A stretch of 64,000 nt of DNA, from positions 36,682-100,681 of the forward strand of contig JAUXRI010000315.1 of NCBI GenBank assembly GCA_030681895.1. Reading direction: 5' to 3'. The notes under the pieces were generated by a model. The model did not search any database. It was given only the letters and a program-made list of their open reading frames with translations, and was not told the DNA's origin. This DNA comes from Myxococcales bacterium. GTDB lineage: Bacteria; Myxococcota; Myxococcia; Myxococcales; Myxococcaceae. Below, in pieces: positions 17,340-25,865 of the stretch. The position numbers and the translations under genes were made by a program. The stretch's first letter is position 1, and every line of letters starts with the position of its first letter.

Positions 17340-19139
17340 ATGGGTGTGACGACCGACTTCACGTTCCGAACGATGTTCGAGCAGTCGCCTGCCTTGTGCC
17401 TGCTGCTCGACACGCGCTTCTTCATCGTCGCCGCGACCGACGCGTACCTCTCCGCCACGATGACCGTGCGCGACCACATCGTCGGGCGTTCGCTCTTCGA
17501 CGTCTTCCCCGACAACCCCGACGACCCGGCCGCTGATGGCGTGCGCAACCTGAAGGCCTCGCTCGAGCGGGTGCGCACGACGGCTCGCGCCGACGCCATG
17601 GCCGTGCAGAAGTACGACGTGCGCCGGCCCGAGGCCGAGGGTGGGGGCTTCGAGGTGCGGCACTGGAGCCCACGCAACTGGCCCGTCCTCGAAGGCGGCG
17701 CCCTGGCCTTCATCGTTCATCAAGTCGAAGACGTGACGGCACTCATGCAACTGCGCGAGCGGGCCGACAACCAGAGCTCGCTCAATGACGCGCTGAAGAC
17801 CCACGCTGGCCGCATGGAAGCCGAGGTCGTCAACCGCGCGAAGGAGCTGCAGGTGACGAACACCCAGCTGCGCGCCGCCGAAGAAGAGCTGCGGCGCTTC
17901 AACGAGGAGCTCGAACAACGCGTTCGAAGCGAGAGTGAAGCGCGCGCACGCGCCGAGGATCAGTTTCGCCAGGCCCAGAAGATGGAAGCGGTTGGGCTGC
18001 TCGCGGGCGGCGTCGCGCACGACTTCAACAACCTGCTGACGGTGATGCTGAGCTGCAGCGCGCTGGTGCTCGAGGAGCTTCATGAAGGCCACGCCGCGCG
18101 CGCCGACATTCTCGACATCGAAGAGGCCGCGCGCCGTGCCGCCGGGTTGACCAGACAGCTGCTCGCCTTCAGCCGTCGCCAGGTCTTGAGCCCGACGACG
18201 CTCAGCCTCAATGACGTCGTGCTCCAGTCACAGCCGCTGTTGCGTCGGCTGCTGGGTGAAGACATCGAGCTCGCCTCGGTGTGCGCGAAGGAACTCTCGG
18301 CGACGCGGGCCGACCGCGGCCTCATCGAGCAGGTGTTGATGAACCTGGTCGTCAACGCGCGCGACGCCATGCCTCGCGGTGGCACCATCACCATCGAGAC
18401 GTCCAACCTCGAGCTCGACGAGAACTCGGGTGGCTGCCTCGGCGCTGCGCCCGGGCGGTACGTGATGCTGGCCGTCACCGACACCGGCTGCGGCATGACG
18501 GAAGACACCAGGGCGCGCCTGTTCCTGCCCTTCTTCACCACCAAGGCCGTCGGCCGCGGCACGGGGCTCGGCCTCTCGATGGTGCACGGCGTGGTGAAGC
18601 AGAGCGGCGGTGAGCTGCTCGTCTATTCCGTGCTCGGCAAGGGCTCGACCATCAAGGTGTGCCTGCCCCGTGAGGCGAGGGTCGTCGAGGCCGAGGCCGG
18701 CGTTGCGTCGGTGGTCGAACCCCTGCCTCACGTTCGCCTGCTGCTCGTCGAAGACGAAGAGGCGGTGCGCTCGGTCGCCGTTCGAATCCTCAAACGCGAG
18801 GGCGTGTCGGTCATCGCAGCGTCGTCGCCGCTGGAGGCGCTCGAGCTCTGTCGCGACGAGGCCACCCAATTCGACGTGGTGTTGACCGACGTGGTGATGC
18901 CCTCGATGGATGGGCCGACCTTCATCGAGCGCCTGGCCGAGGTGCGCAGCGACTTCAGGGTGGTGTTCATGTCGGGGTACACCGGCGGCGCGCTCGTTCA
19001 CCAACACGTGCTCGCGTCGAACGCGACCTTCTTGCAGAAGCCCTTCACGCCCGCGCAGTTGCTGGGTCGGCTGCGAGAGGCGTTGAGCGCGCCGATGTGG
19101 GGCCCGACGTCGGCCGCCGGAACACGTCGCTCGTCTTGA
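17340..19139 (+). CDS. Soluble hybrid sensor histidine kinase (PAS-HisKA-HATPase-REC)
   Basis: 599 residues from ATG 17340; GTG 17319 is possible. Residues 8-130 form a PAS domain, 140-215 a coiled coil, and 220-455 the transmitter with phosphoacceptor H227 (GGVAHDFNNLLT), N-box LMNLVVNARDAM, DTGCGM and GRGTGLGLS. The C-terminal receiver starts at LLLVEDEE and has its Asp in VVLTDVVMPSMDG and Lys in FLQKPF. There are no membrane segments. Hybrid kinases of this form usually phosphorylate their own receiver and pass phosphate onward or act through protein contacts. No partner regulator is adjacent. Confidence 0.93.
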   Translation: MGVTTDFTFRTMFEQSPALCLLLDTRFFIVAATDAYLSATMTVRDHIVGRSLFDVFPDNPDDPAADGVRNLKASLERVRTTARADAMAVQKYDVRRPEAEGGGFEVRHWSPRNWPVLEGGALAFIVHQVEDVTALMQLRERADNQSSLNDALKTHAGRMEAEVVNRAKELQVTNTQLRAAEEELRRFNEELEQRVRSESEARARAEDQFRQAQKMEAVGLLAGGVAHDFNNLLTVMLSCSALVLEELHEGHAARADILDIEEAARRAAGLTRQLLAFSRRQVLSPTTLSLNDVVLQSQPLLRRLLGEDIELASVCAKELSATRADRGLIEQVLMNLVVNARDAMPRGGTITIETSNLELDENSGGCLGAAPGRYVMLAVTDTGCGMTEDTRARLFLPFFTTKAVGRGTGLGLSMVHGVVKQSGGELLVYSVLGKGSTIKVCLPREARVVEAEAGVASVVEPLPHVRLLLVEDEEAVRSVAVRILKREGVSVIAASSPLEALELCRDEATQFDVVLTDVVMPSMDGPTFIERLAEVRSDFRVVFMSGYTGGALVHQHVLASNATFLQKPFTPAQLLGRLREALSAPMWGPTSAAGTRRSS

Positions 19140-19206
19140 AGTGCAGACGGCGGTCGACGCGGCCAGCCGTCAACGAGCCCGGCCGAGCGTGCTAATCATC
19201 GCCCTC

Positions 19207-19689
19207 ATGCGTCTGCTCGTCGTGGTGCTCGCCTTCAGCTCCTTCGCCTGCACGAAGCCGCCTCCTGTTGCGCCCGCCATCGACACCAACGCGACCGTGC
19301 GCTTCGTCACCGCGCCGATGGACGGCGTCGTCTCGACCATCATGGCTGAACAGCTCGCTCGCTCGAAGGCCGAGAACCGCCGCGTGCTGCTCTACGCCGG
19401 CGCGTCGTGGTGTGAGCCGTGCCGCTTCTTTCACGAGGCCGTCGACCGTGGAGAGCTGACCGGCAAGCTGGGCGCCATCGACCTCGTCGCCTTCGACGCG
19501 CAGGTCGACGCCGAACGAATGCTCCTGTCGGGCTACGAGTCGCAGTTCATTCCGCTCTTCGCGCTGCCCAACCCCGACGGCAAAGCGAGCGGCCGGCACA
19601 TCGAGGGTTCGACCAAGGGCCCCGCGGCGGTGAACGACGACCTCATCCCGCGGCTCAAGGAACTGCTGGCCGACGCGAAGGTGAAGTGA
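19207..19689 (+). CDS. Thioredoxin-like lipoprotein
   Basis: 160 residues with a lipobox (SFAC, Cys15), so the thioredoxin fold is probably anchored in the periplasm. The redox motif is WCEPC (C69, C72) inside VLLYAGASWCEPCRFF, and the fold continues with FIPLFALPNPDG, which includes the cis-Pro position. The relatives are DsbD-C-terminal/TlpA-like reductases. Its stop overlaps the start of the downstream Ser/Thr kinase in a GTGA, an unusual coupling of a redox protein with a membrane kinase. Confidence 0.85.
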   Translation: MRLLVVVLAFSSFACTKPPPVAPAIDTNATVRFVTAPMDGVVSTIMAEQLARSKAENRRVLLYAGASWCEPCRFFHEAVDRGELTGKLGAIDLVAFDAQVDAERMLLSGYESQFIPLFALPNPDGKASGRHIEGSTKGPAAVNDDLIPRLKELLADAKVK

Positions 19690-21293
19690 AGACACCCGAG
19701 TCGAGCGCATTTCAGGCGACCCTCGAGCGCGTCATCGACGAGGAGCGCGTGGCGTTGGCGACCAGCGTCGGCTGGGTCCGCCTGGTGGTGACGGTGGCCA
19801 TCTGCACGTTGACGCTGCGGCCGCTGTGGACGGGAAACGGCGTCGGAAACCTCGGGCCCACCTTCTTCACCAGCCTCGTCTCACTGGCGGCGGCCATCAT
19901 CGTCGTCGTGTTGCTGAGGCGAGGGCTGCTCGACCGCCGCGCCGGCTGGGTCGCGCTCGTCGTCGACGCGCCGCTCATCGCCACCGCGCAGTTGCTCCAG
20001 ACCGCGCAGCTCAATGGGCTCGCGTTCGGCATCACCAACACCCTGGGGTTGATGTCGGGGTTGATTGGTTTGTCTGCGCTGTCGCTCGACCGCCGCGTCG
20101 TGGTCGGCACGTTCCTCGTGATGCTGGTTCCGCTCGGCTACCGCATGCGGCTCGTCGAGAACGTCGACATGTTCTACCTGCTGCCGGTCTTCGGCGTGGC
20201 GGGGCTGACCGCGGTGCTCCTCGTGCTCATCGGGCGTATTCGCGGCCTCATCCGCTCGGCGCGCTCGGCAGACCTGATGGGGAAGTACCTGCTGGGGAAA
20301 CGCGTCGGGCGCGGCGGCATGGCCGAGGTCTTCGAGGCGACCTACTCGCCCGAAGGCGGCTTCGAGCGGCGCGTCGCGGTGAAGCGCATTCTGCCCAGCC
20401 AGCTCGACAACACCGAGATGGTCGAGCTGTTTCGCCGCGAGGCCGAGCTGGGCGCGCTGCTCAACCACCCGGGCATCGTGCAGGTGCTCGACTTCGGGCG
20501 GCACGAGGGCTCGTGGTTCCTCGCGATGGAGTTCATCGACGGCGTCTCGCTGCGAGACCTGCTGGTCGACGTGCGCGCGCGCGCCGCGCCGTTGCCGCTC
20601 GAGGTGGTGACGCACGTCGCGGCGCAGCTCGCCGAGGCGCTCGACTACGTGCACACCCGCGCTGGACCAGACGGTCGGCCACTCCAGCTGGTGCATCGCG
20701 ACCTGAACCCGCCGAACGTGATGCTGACGCAGGCCGGAGAGGTGAAGCTCGCCGACTTCGGCATCGCGCTGGCCGTGACGCGGGAGCGGCTGACGGCGAC
20801 CGGCATCATGCGGGGCAAGCTCGGCTACGCGTCACCGGAGCAGCTCGTCGATGCGCCGTTCGATGGCCGCGCCGACCTCTACGCGCTGGGCGTGACGCTG
20901 CACGAGTGTCTGACGGGCGTGCGGTTGTTCTCGGCCACGTCCGACGTCGAGCTGATGCGCATGTGCATCGAGAAGCCGGTGGAGCGCCCCTCGTCGGTTC
21001 GCGCCGACGTGCCGCCAGAGCTCGACGCCATCGTGATGGGCCTGCTCGAGCGCGACCTGGAGCGGCGCACGCCGTCGGCCGCGACCCTGCGTCGCCAGTT
21101 GCTGACGGTGCCGCCCTCGTTGCTCGACCTGCAGCGTGCCAGGGCGATGCTCGTCGAGCGGGTCGCCCTGGTGAAGGCGTCAGCGCCGCCGAGCAGCCCG
21201 CTCGCCGCCGTGTCGAGCCCGGCGGAGCAGACCGCGACGGTCGAGCAGCCCGCGCCGCCGGCCCCGGAAAACAAACGGCTCCGCCCGCCCTGA
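19686..21293 (+). CDS. Membrane Ser/Thr protein kinase (N-terminal membrane domain)
   Basis: 535 residues from GTG 19686, overlapping the upstream stop by four bases. Residues 28-185 contain about six hydrophobic helices. The kinase domain (201-465) follows with the Gly loop GRGGMAEVFE, ATP-binding K233 in VAVKRIL, catalytic D339 in VHRDLNPPN, and DFG D357. The usual HRDLKPxN Lys is Asn (N341), a change often found in myxobacterial PknB-like kinases. A Pro/Ala-rich tail follows. The topology is unusual because most such kinases have a C-terminal transmembrane helix and external sensor. Confidence 0.9.
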   Translation: MKTPESSAFQATLERVIDEERVALATSVGWVRLVVTVAICTLTLRPLWTGNGVGNLGPTFFTSLVSLAAAIIVVVLLRRGLLDRRAGWVALVVDAPLIATAQLLQTAQLNGLAFGITNTLGLMSGLIGLSALSLDRRVVVGTFLVMLVPLGYRMRLVENVDMFYLLPVFGVAGLTAVLLVLIGRIRGLIRSARSADLMGKYLLGKRVGRGGMAEVFEATYSPEGGFERRVAVKRILPSQLDNTEMVELFRREAELGALLNHPGIVQVLDFGRHEGSWFLAMEFIDGVSLRDLLVDVRARAAPLPLEVVTHVAAQLAEALDYVHTRAGPDGRPLQLVHRDLNPPNVMLTQAGEVKLADFGIALAVTRERLTATGIMRGKLGYASPEQLVDAPFDGRADLYALGVTLHECLTGVRLFSATSDVELMRMCIEKPVERPSSVRADVPPELDAIVMGLLERDLERRTPSAATLRRQLLTVPPSLLDLQRARAMLVERVALVKASAPPSSPLAAVSSPAEQTATVEQPAPPAPENKRLRPP

Positions 21294-21306
21294 CGGAATG
21301 CGCCGC

Positions 21307-21328
21307 GTGCCCCCAATCACCTGAGATG
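21307..21328 (+). promoter_or_regulatory. 22-bp motif shared with 24572-24593
   Basis: GTGCCCCCAAT followed by an AC and G..ATG pattern occurs 53 bases before the Cys-rich lipoprotein gene. It recurs, with 11 identical leading bases, just before the secreted protein gene at 24591. The role is unknown; a shared regulatory site is one possibility. Confidence 0.3.
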
Positions 21329-21380
21329 CGCCTCCCAACTCCGGAGTCGGCACTCGAGAGGCGCGGGCTATGGTGTCCTG

Positions 21381-21863
21381 ATGCGGTGGTGGGTGGGGAT
21401 GTTCCTGCTGATGGTGGCGTGTGAGACGCGGCTCGACGTTGCCGACTCACCGCCGTGTTCCGCGTGCGCTGGCTGCTGCGACTTTGGCCGGTGCGTGCCG
21501 CTCGCGCTGCAGGACTCGAGCTTCTGTGGAACGACGGGGCCCTGTCAGACGTGCTCGGGGCGCTGCCTCGACGGGTTCTGCAAGCCGCCCTCGACGTGCG
21601 GCGACTGCGCCGGCTGTTGCTCCGGGAGCTTCTGTGTCGCGGGGAACAGTGACGTCGCGTGCGGCACTCGGGGCGACTCGTGTCTGGCCTGTCCCATCGA
21701 AGCGCGCTGCGTCGCTGGAGCGTGTGTCGCCTGCTCGCCGGCCACCTGCAACGGCTGCTGCTTTGGCGGCACGTGTCGCTCGGGCACGGAGCCGGTGTTG
21801 TGTGGCCGCGGTGGCGCTGCCTGTCGGGCCTGCAATACCTGCATCGGAGGCGTCTGCCAGTGA
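21381..21863 (+). CDS. Cys-rich lipoprotein with repeated CxGCC modules
   Basis: 160 residues, lipobox MVAC (Cys14). The mature protein consists of three or four repeats of the form C-x2-C-x-GCC-x3-5-C...CG...C-x2-C (CSACAGCC, CGDCAGCC, CSPATCNGCC), about 27 Cys in total, so it is probably disulfide-knotted on the cell surface. The same module occurs in the lipoprotein at 25866-26654. The downstream barrel-like gene starts inside its stop (GTGA). No enzymatic motif is seen. Confidence 0.8.
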   Translation: MRWWVGMFLLMVACETRLDVADSPPCSACAGCCDFGRCVPLALQDSSFCGTTGPCQTCSGRCLDGFCKPPSTCGDCAGCCSGSFCVAGNSDVACGTRGDSCLACPIEARCVAGACVACSPATCNGCCFGGTCRSGTEPVLCGRGGAACRACNTCIGGVCQ

Positions 21864-22981
21864 CCGGCGCGCTCCTCGGCCTCGTGCTCGCTTCGACGTG
21901 GACGCTCTCGGTTCGACGCGACGAGCCCGCGGCGAGCTGCCCCGACGAGAGTCGGCTGCGCCGCTCCATCGCCGAGCGCCTGGGCAAGGACCCGTTCCTC
22001 GAAGCACCGCCGGTCCGGCCCGCGACGTCGCCCGACGACGAGCTCAGCAATCCGTTCGCGCCCGGCCCGAAGCCCGCTCCGCCTGCACTCCACCGGACGC
22101 TCGTCGTCCTCTTTTCGCGCACCGCGCTCGGGCACGTCGCCCAGGTGTCCCTCGTCGGCCTCGACGGGAAAGAGACGGGCAGGCGCGAGCTGACATCGAC
22201 GGCGTCGGACTGTGGCGAGCTCGCTGGCGCTGTGGTGCTCGCGGCAGCCATCGTCATCGACCCGATGGTGATGACGCGCGCCGAGCCGGTGCGAGTCGAA
22301 GATGCTGGTGTGAAGGACGAGTGGGCGGCGCCGCCGCTGAGCCGTCCTCCCGATGCGCCGCGACCTCCTCCGGTGACGAGCAGGCCGCTCCCCCCGCCGA
22401 CGGCACTGCCTCCGCTGGCGACCGCGCCTCCAACGCTGACGTTGCAGCCGCCCATCACGAAGAAGCCGGAGCCTCTGGTGCTGCACGCCATCTTCGTGGG
22501 GCTCGGTGGTGGCGTCTCGCTCGGTCAGGTGCCCGGCGTCGCAGCCCTCGGCCAGGTGCACGGCAGCTGGGGCACCCGCAACACGCTGCTGACGGCCCGC
22601 CTCGGTGCGACGACGCCGGGTGGCGTGACGGTCGGTGCGGGCAGCGTGCGCGCGTTGCTCCTCGATGGTGGCGTCGAGGGGTGCGCGAAGTGGTTGGTGT
22701 TCGGCGTGTGCCTGAGCGGCGACGTGGGCAGCGTGCAGGCGTGGTCGGTCGATTTGCCAAACCCCAGGCCGCAGGGCGCGCTCTTCTTCGGCGTCGGCGC
22801 GGGGGTGCTCCTCGATATTCCTGCGGGCGACCTGGTGCGCGTGCGGCTGAACGCCACGGGGCTCGTGCAACCTCGCGTCGTCCTCACGGTGGGCGGCGTT
22901 CCCGTGTGGCAGTCGTCGCAGTTCGCTTTCACTGCGGTGCTTTCGCTCCACTTCAAGGTCTGGGGCGACGTGCTGCCGTAG
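21860..22981 (+). CDS. Secreted/outer-membrane beta-rich protein with Pro-rich linker
   Basis: 373 residues. GTG 21860 overlaps the preceding stop; longer starts would lie inside the lipoprotein gene. A short signal-like segment (MTGALLGLVLASTWTLS) is followed by a region with SRTALGHVAQVSLV and GELAGAVVLAAAIVI. Next come about 80 Pro-rich residues and a C-terminal beta-rich domain of about 150 residues ending in HFKVWGDVLP. This layout is common in myxobacterial proteins encoded next to ECF sigma genes. The last 24 codons are duplicated downstream (23025-23098). Confidence 0.75.
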   Translation: MTGALLGLVLASTWTLSVRRDEPAASCPDESRLRRSIAERLGKDPFLEAPPVRPATSPDDELSNPFAPGPKPAPPALHRTLVVLFSRTALGHVAQVSLVGLDGKETGRRELTSTASDCGELAGAVVLAAAIVIDPMVMTRAEPVRVEDAGVKDEWAAPPLSRPPDAPRPPPVTSRPLPPPTALPPLATAPPTLTLQPPITKKPEPLVLHAIFVGLGGGVSLGQVPGVAALGQVHGSWGTRNTLLTARLGATTPGGVTVGAGSVRALLLDGGVEGCAKWLVFGVCLSGDVGSVQAWSVDLPNPRPQGALFFGVGAGVLLDIPAGDLVRVRLNATGLVQPRVVLTVGGVPVWQSSQFAFTAVLSLHFKVWGDVLP

Positions 22982-23024
22982 TCGTGCGCGTGCCGGGAGA
23001 ACGAGCCCAGGCGTGCAGCGGTGG

Positions 23025-23098
23025 AGTCGTCGCAGTTCCCCTTCAGCGCGGCGCGTTCGCTGCACTTCAAGGTCTGGGGCGACGTGCTGCCGGAGTCG
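23025..23098 (+). pseudogene. Duplicated remnant of the 3' end of the preceding gene
   Basis: These 74 bases repeat 22911-22984 with about 85% identity, 114 bases downstream and in the same phase. The translation SSQF.F.A..SLHFKVWGDVLP is shared. The remnant has no start signal and lies between the beta-rich gene and the sigma factor gene. It is a decayed duplication inside the operon leader. Confidence 0.7.
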
Positions 23099-23147
23099 GC
23101 CGAACTTCGTCACGCAGCGACTGCCGAGCGAATAGGGTGCCGCGCCG

Positions 23148-23672
23148 ATGGAGCCGCGCCCCACACCCACCCGTGCGGACTTCAACCGGCTCTACGAGGC
23201 CGAGTTCGACTACGTGTGGAGCACGCTCCGCCGCCTCGGCATCTCGGAGGCGAACGTCGAGGACGTGGCGCACGACGTCTTCATCACCGCGTGGAAGAAG
23301 CTCGCCGACTACGACCCCACCCGGCCGCTGCGGCCCTGGCTCTTCGGCATCGCCTACCGCGTCGCGTCCGACTTTCGTGACCGCGCCTGGCAGAAGCGCG
23401 AGGTCGCCGACGCGGAGCCCGACTCGGTCGATGAGCGGCCGACACCGGAGGGCCAACTCCAGACGAAGCAGGCGAAGCAGCTGGTGCTCGCGGCGCTCGA
23501 GTCGATTCCCATGGAGCGCCGCGGCGTCTTCGTCATGCACGAGCTCGAGGGCCATGGCATTCCCCAGGTCGCCGAGGTCCTCTCGGTGCCGCTCAACACG
23601 GCGTACTCACGGCTTCGCCTCGCGCGTCGTGACTTTCAGCAGGCAGTCGAGAGACTGCGAGGTGCGTCATGA
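23148..23672 (+). CDS. ECF RNA polymerase sigma factor
   Basis: 174 residues. Region 2 (about 13-85) includes FNRLYEAEFDYVWSTLRRLG, VEDVAHDVFITAWKKL and RPLRPWLFGIAYRVASDF. Region 4 (about 115-165) includes LVLAALESIPMERRGVFVMHELEG, IPQVAEVLSVPLNTAYSRLRLAR and the HTH for the -35 element. The size is typical for ECF factors. It overlaps the next gene by four bases (ATGA), as anti-sigma partners usually do. The promoter it recognises cannot be deduced safely. Confidence 0.94.
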   Translation: MEPRPTPTRADFNRLYEAEFDYVWSTLRRLGISEANVEDVAHDVFITAWKKLADYDPTRPLRPWLFGIAYRVASDFRDRAWQKREVADAEPDSVDERPTPEGQLQTKQAKQLVLAALESIPMERRGVFVMHELEGHGIPQVAEVLSVPLNTAYSRLRLARRDFQQAVERLRGAS

Positions 23673-24469
23673 CGCCAGATGACCTCGAGCCGATGTCCGC
23701 GGACCTCACGTCGTTGCTCGACGCAGAGAAGCCCATCACGGCGGCCCCGGCTGGTGCGAAGGCGAAGCTGCTCGCGCGGCTCTCGGCAGACCTGTTCGAC
23801 GGGCCAGGTGGAGACGGTGGTGGTGAGGGGTCTGATGGTGGCGCTGGTGGTGCGGCTCCGTCGACGCCTGCAGGTGGAGGCGTGGGCGCGAGCGCGGGCA
23901 CCGGCGCCGTGGGTGCGACGGCCTCGGGCGTCGTGGCCAAGGCGGTCGTCGCCAAGCTCGTCGTTGGCGCCAGCGTGGCGTCGCTGGCCATCGGTGGCGT
24001 CATCGGCGCAGGGGTTCACTCGGCCGTCACCACGCCGCCGCCTCCTCCTCCGCCCATCGTTCGGCTCGCGCCGGTCGAACCTGCACCCGTCGCCGTTCCC
24101 GTCGCTGATCCGCCCCCCGCGCCGCCGCCCGTCGTCGAAGCGGTCCCGCCTGCCGTCGAGCCCAGACCCGCGCAGCCTCCGGGGTCGAAGCTGTCGGCCG
24201 ATGAGCAGCTCGCCCTCGAGAAGAGCTACGTCGAGCAGGCGCGCGCCGCGATGGCGAGGAAAGACGTCGACGCCGCGTTGGATGCGCTGGCTCAGCACGA
24301 GCGGCGCTTTCCGAAGGGCCAGCTCACCGAAGAGCGACTGGCGCTGAAGGTGATGGCGCTGTCGAGCGCTGGCCGCTCCATCGAGGCGAAGAACGTCGCG
24401 GCTGAGTTCCGCCGCCGCTTCCCCACGGGGCTCTTCCGCGCCGCCGTCGACGACGCCTCGCCGGAGTGA
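23669..24469 (+). CDS. Single-pass membrane protein with TPR-like domain, possible sigma regulator
   Basis: 266 residues coupled to the ECF gene by ATGA. An acidic N-terminus (1-50) with AKAKLLARLSADLF is followed by a Gly/Ala/Ser linker and one hydrophobic helix (about 90-115). A long Pro-rich segment comes next, then a helical TPR-like domain (ALEKSYVEQARAAMARKDVDAALDAL). Position and single-pass topology suggest an anti-sigma or co-regulator. However, no zinc-binding HxxxCxxC motif is present, so this is inference from context. Confidence 0.75.
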   Translation: MTPDDLEPMSADLTSLLDAEKPITAAPAGAKAKLLARLSADLFDGPGGDGGGEGSDGGAGGAAPSTPAGGGVGASAGTGAVGATASGVVAKAVVAKLVVGASVASLAIGGVIGAGVHSAVTTPPPPPPPIVRLAPVEPAPVAVPVADPPPAPPPVVEAVPPAVEPRPAQPPGSKLSADEQLALEKSYVEQARAAMARKDVDAALDALAQHERRFPKGQLTEERLALKVMALSSAGRSIEAKNVAAEFRRRFPTGLFRAAVDDASPE

Positions 24470-24571
24470 TTCTCCAGAAGGAGTCGGGCGTGCCTCGCGA
24501 CGAGACGTTCATGCCCAGGTTCCTCGACGAGGCGGAGCACCCCGGGCTTGAGGCGTGACGGATTGAGAGGG

Positions 24572-24593
24572 GTGCCCCCAATGACTGGGTATG
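24572..24593 (+). promoter_or_regulatory. Second copy of the shared GTGCCCCCAAT motif
   Basis: This copy directly abuts and includes the ATG at 24591. Its closeness to the start codon makes a classical promoter unlikely unless the transcript is leaderless; translational control or chance remain possible. Confidence 0.25.
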
Positions 24594-25862
24594 AACGCAC
24601 GTCACGTCACGCTCCTGCTCGTCTTCGTCACCACCGCGCTCGCGCCGAGTTGCAAAGGCAGGGCGCGGTTCAAGCCTCGCGCGAGCAGCTTCTCGCGTTC
24701 ACTCAGCACCCCTGACTTCCGTGCGCCGCGCTCCTTCGACGTCGACGACCTCTCGTCTGCATCCGACCGGCAGGTCGACGCGCTGCTCCGCCGCGAGCTG
24801 GAGCGAGAGCTCGCGCGCACGGGCCTGAAAGACGAGCTCACCACTGCGCTGGAGAGCACCGTCGAGCGTCACTGTGCGACCACCTCGAAGCCCCGGTACC
24901 TCGAGCCACAAGGGGCCGGGCTCCAATCGCTGTTCCGCACGACGCGTCGGGTGAACGCGCCATCCGACGTCAGCGTTCCGCCGGCGACGACCGTGATGGG
25001 CCTGCCGGTGCACGTGATGGTGACGGACGCCGAGGACCCGCGATGGTGCGCCGATGGTGACGCAGCGCTGGTGCGTGACGTCGCGCGAACGCAGGGCCCG
25101 GCGCGTGCGTCGCTGGTGAAGGTCGCGCCCGGAGCGTGGCTGGTGCTCACGAGCCGCGGCGCCGTGCCGGCCTCGAGCGCCCTGGTGTCGGAGTCGTTCC
25201 TCTCGTCGCTCGGAGTCGGCAGCCTCGTGGCCTTCGCGCCGACCGACCACGCGATTGCGCTCGCCGACGCGTCGAAGCCCGAGGCGATTCGTCAGGCCGC
25301 GAAGGCCCTGTGGGGCCACGTCGACGTCACCGGGAACGACGGCGTGCTGCAGGCGCAGCCGCTGGTGCTGACGAAGGGTGAGTGGCGCGCGTGGAAGCCG
25401 ACGAGCACTGCCGCAGAGGTCGCGATGCTTCGACGGCTGACGGACGAGCTCGAGACGAAGATGGCTGCCGACCTCACGACCGACCTCATCGAGACGGCTG
25501 AAGCCTTGCGACTCGTTTCGGGGTCGGGTCTGCCGCCGCTCGACCTCGTCGACGGCGTGAAGACGTCGCGCCTGGTGGATGAGAAGCGCCGCGTTCGGGT
25601 CATCGTCGACCTCGACTCGGAGGACGCGCAGGTCATCGGCCGCGCTGACGTCGTGAAGCTCTCCTCGGAGGCCGGGCAGGACCTCGAGGCGGAGTGGGCA
25701 GCGTTTTCGTCGACAGCTGGAGCGAGGCTCACGCCCGTGAAGGTCGACGGTGTGGTGGTGCCGAACGTCTTCCGGCTCGCGCCGTCGTTCACCTGGCCTT
25801 CGGGCGCGCCGCTGCGTCTGTCCACTCGCGCCGGCCGTCACCCGCAGCTCAGCGTCGACTGA
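24591..25862 (+). CDS. Secreted hypothetical lipoprotein
   Basis: 423 residues. A signal segment (LLLVFVTTALAPSC) carries a possible lipobox. The rest is charged at first (RFKPRASSFSRSL, many Arg/Asp), followed by mixed alpha/beta sequence with no recognised motif and few Cys. It follows the ECF cluster by 121 bases on the same strand and has the same 22-base motif at its start as the cluster's first gene, so joint regulation is conceivable. Confidence 0.7.
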   Translation: MNARHVTLLLVFVTTALAPSCKGRARFKPRASSFSRSLSTPDFRAPRSFDVDDLSSASDRQVDALLRRELERELARTGLKDELTTALESTVERHCATTSKPRYLEPQGAGLQSLFRTTRRVNAPSDVSVPPATTVMGLPVHVMVTDAEDPRWCADGDAALVRDVARTQGPARASLVKVAPGAWLVLTSRGAVPASSALVSESFLSSLGVGSLVAFAPTDHAIALADASKPEAIRQAAKALWGHVDVTGNDGVLQAQPLVLTKGEWRAWKPTSTAAEVAMLRRLTDELETKMAADLTTDLIETAEALRLVSGSGLPPLDLVDGVKTSRLVDEKRRVRVIVDLDSEDAQVIGRADVVKLSSEAGQDLEAEWAAFSSTAGARLTPVKVDGVVVPNVFRLAPSFTWPSGAPLRLSTRAGRHPQLSVD

Positions 25863-25865
25863 TCG

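Noticed and set aside
20806..22491. A 561-codon minus-strand frame
   Set aside because: It overlaps the kinase, the Cys-rich lipoprotein and the barrel gene on the plus strand and shows only Arg/Ser/Pro low complexity.
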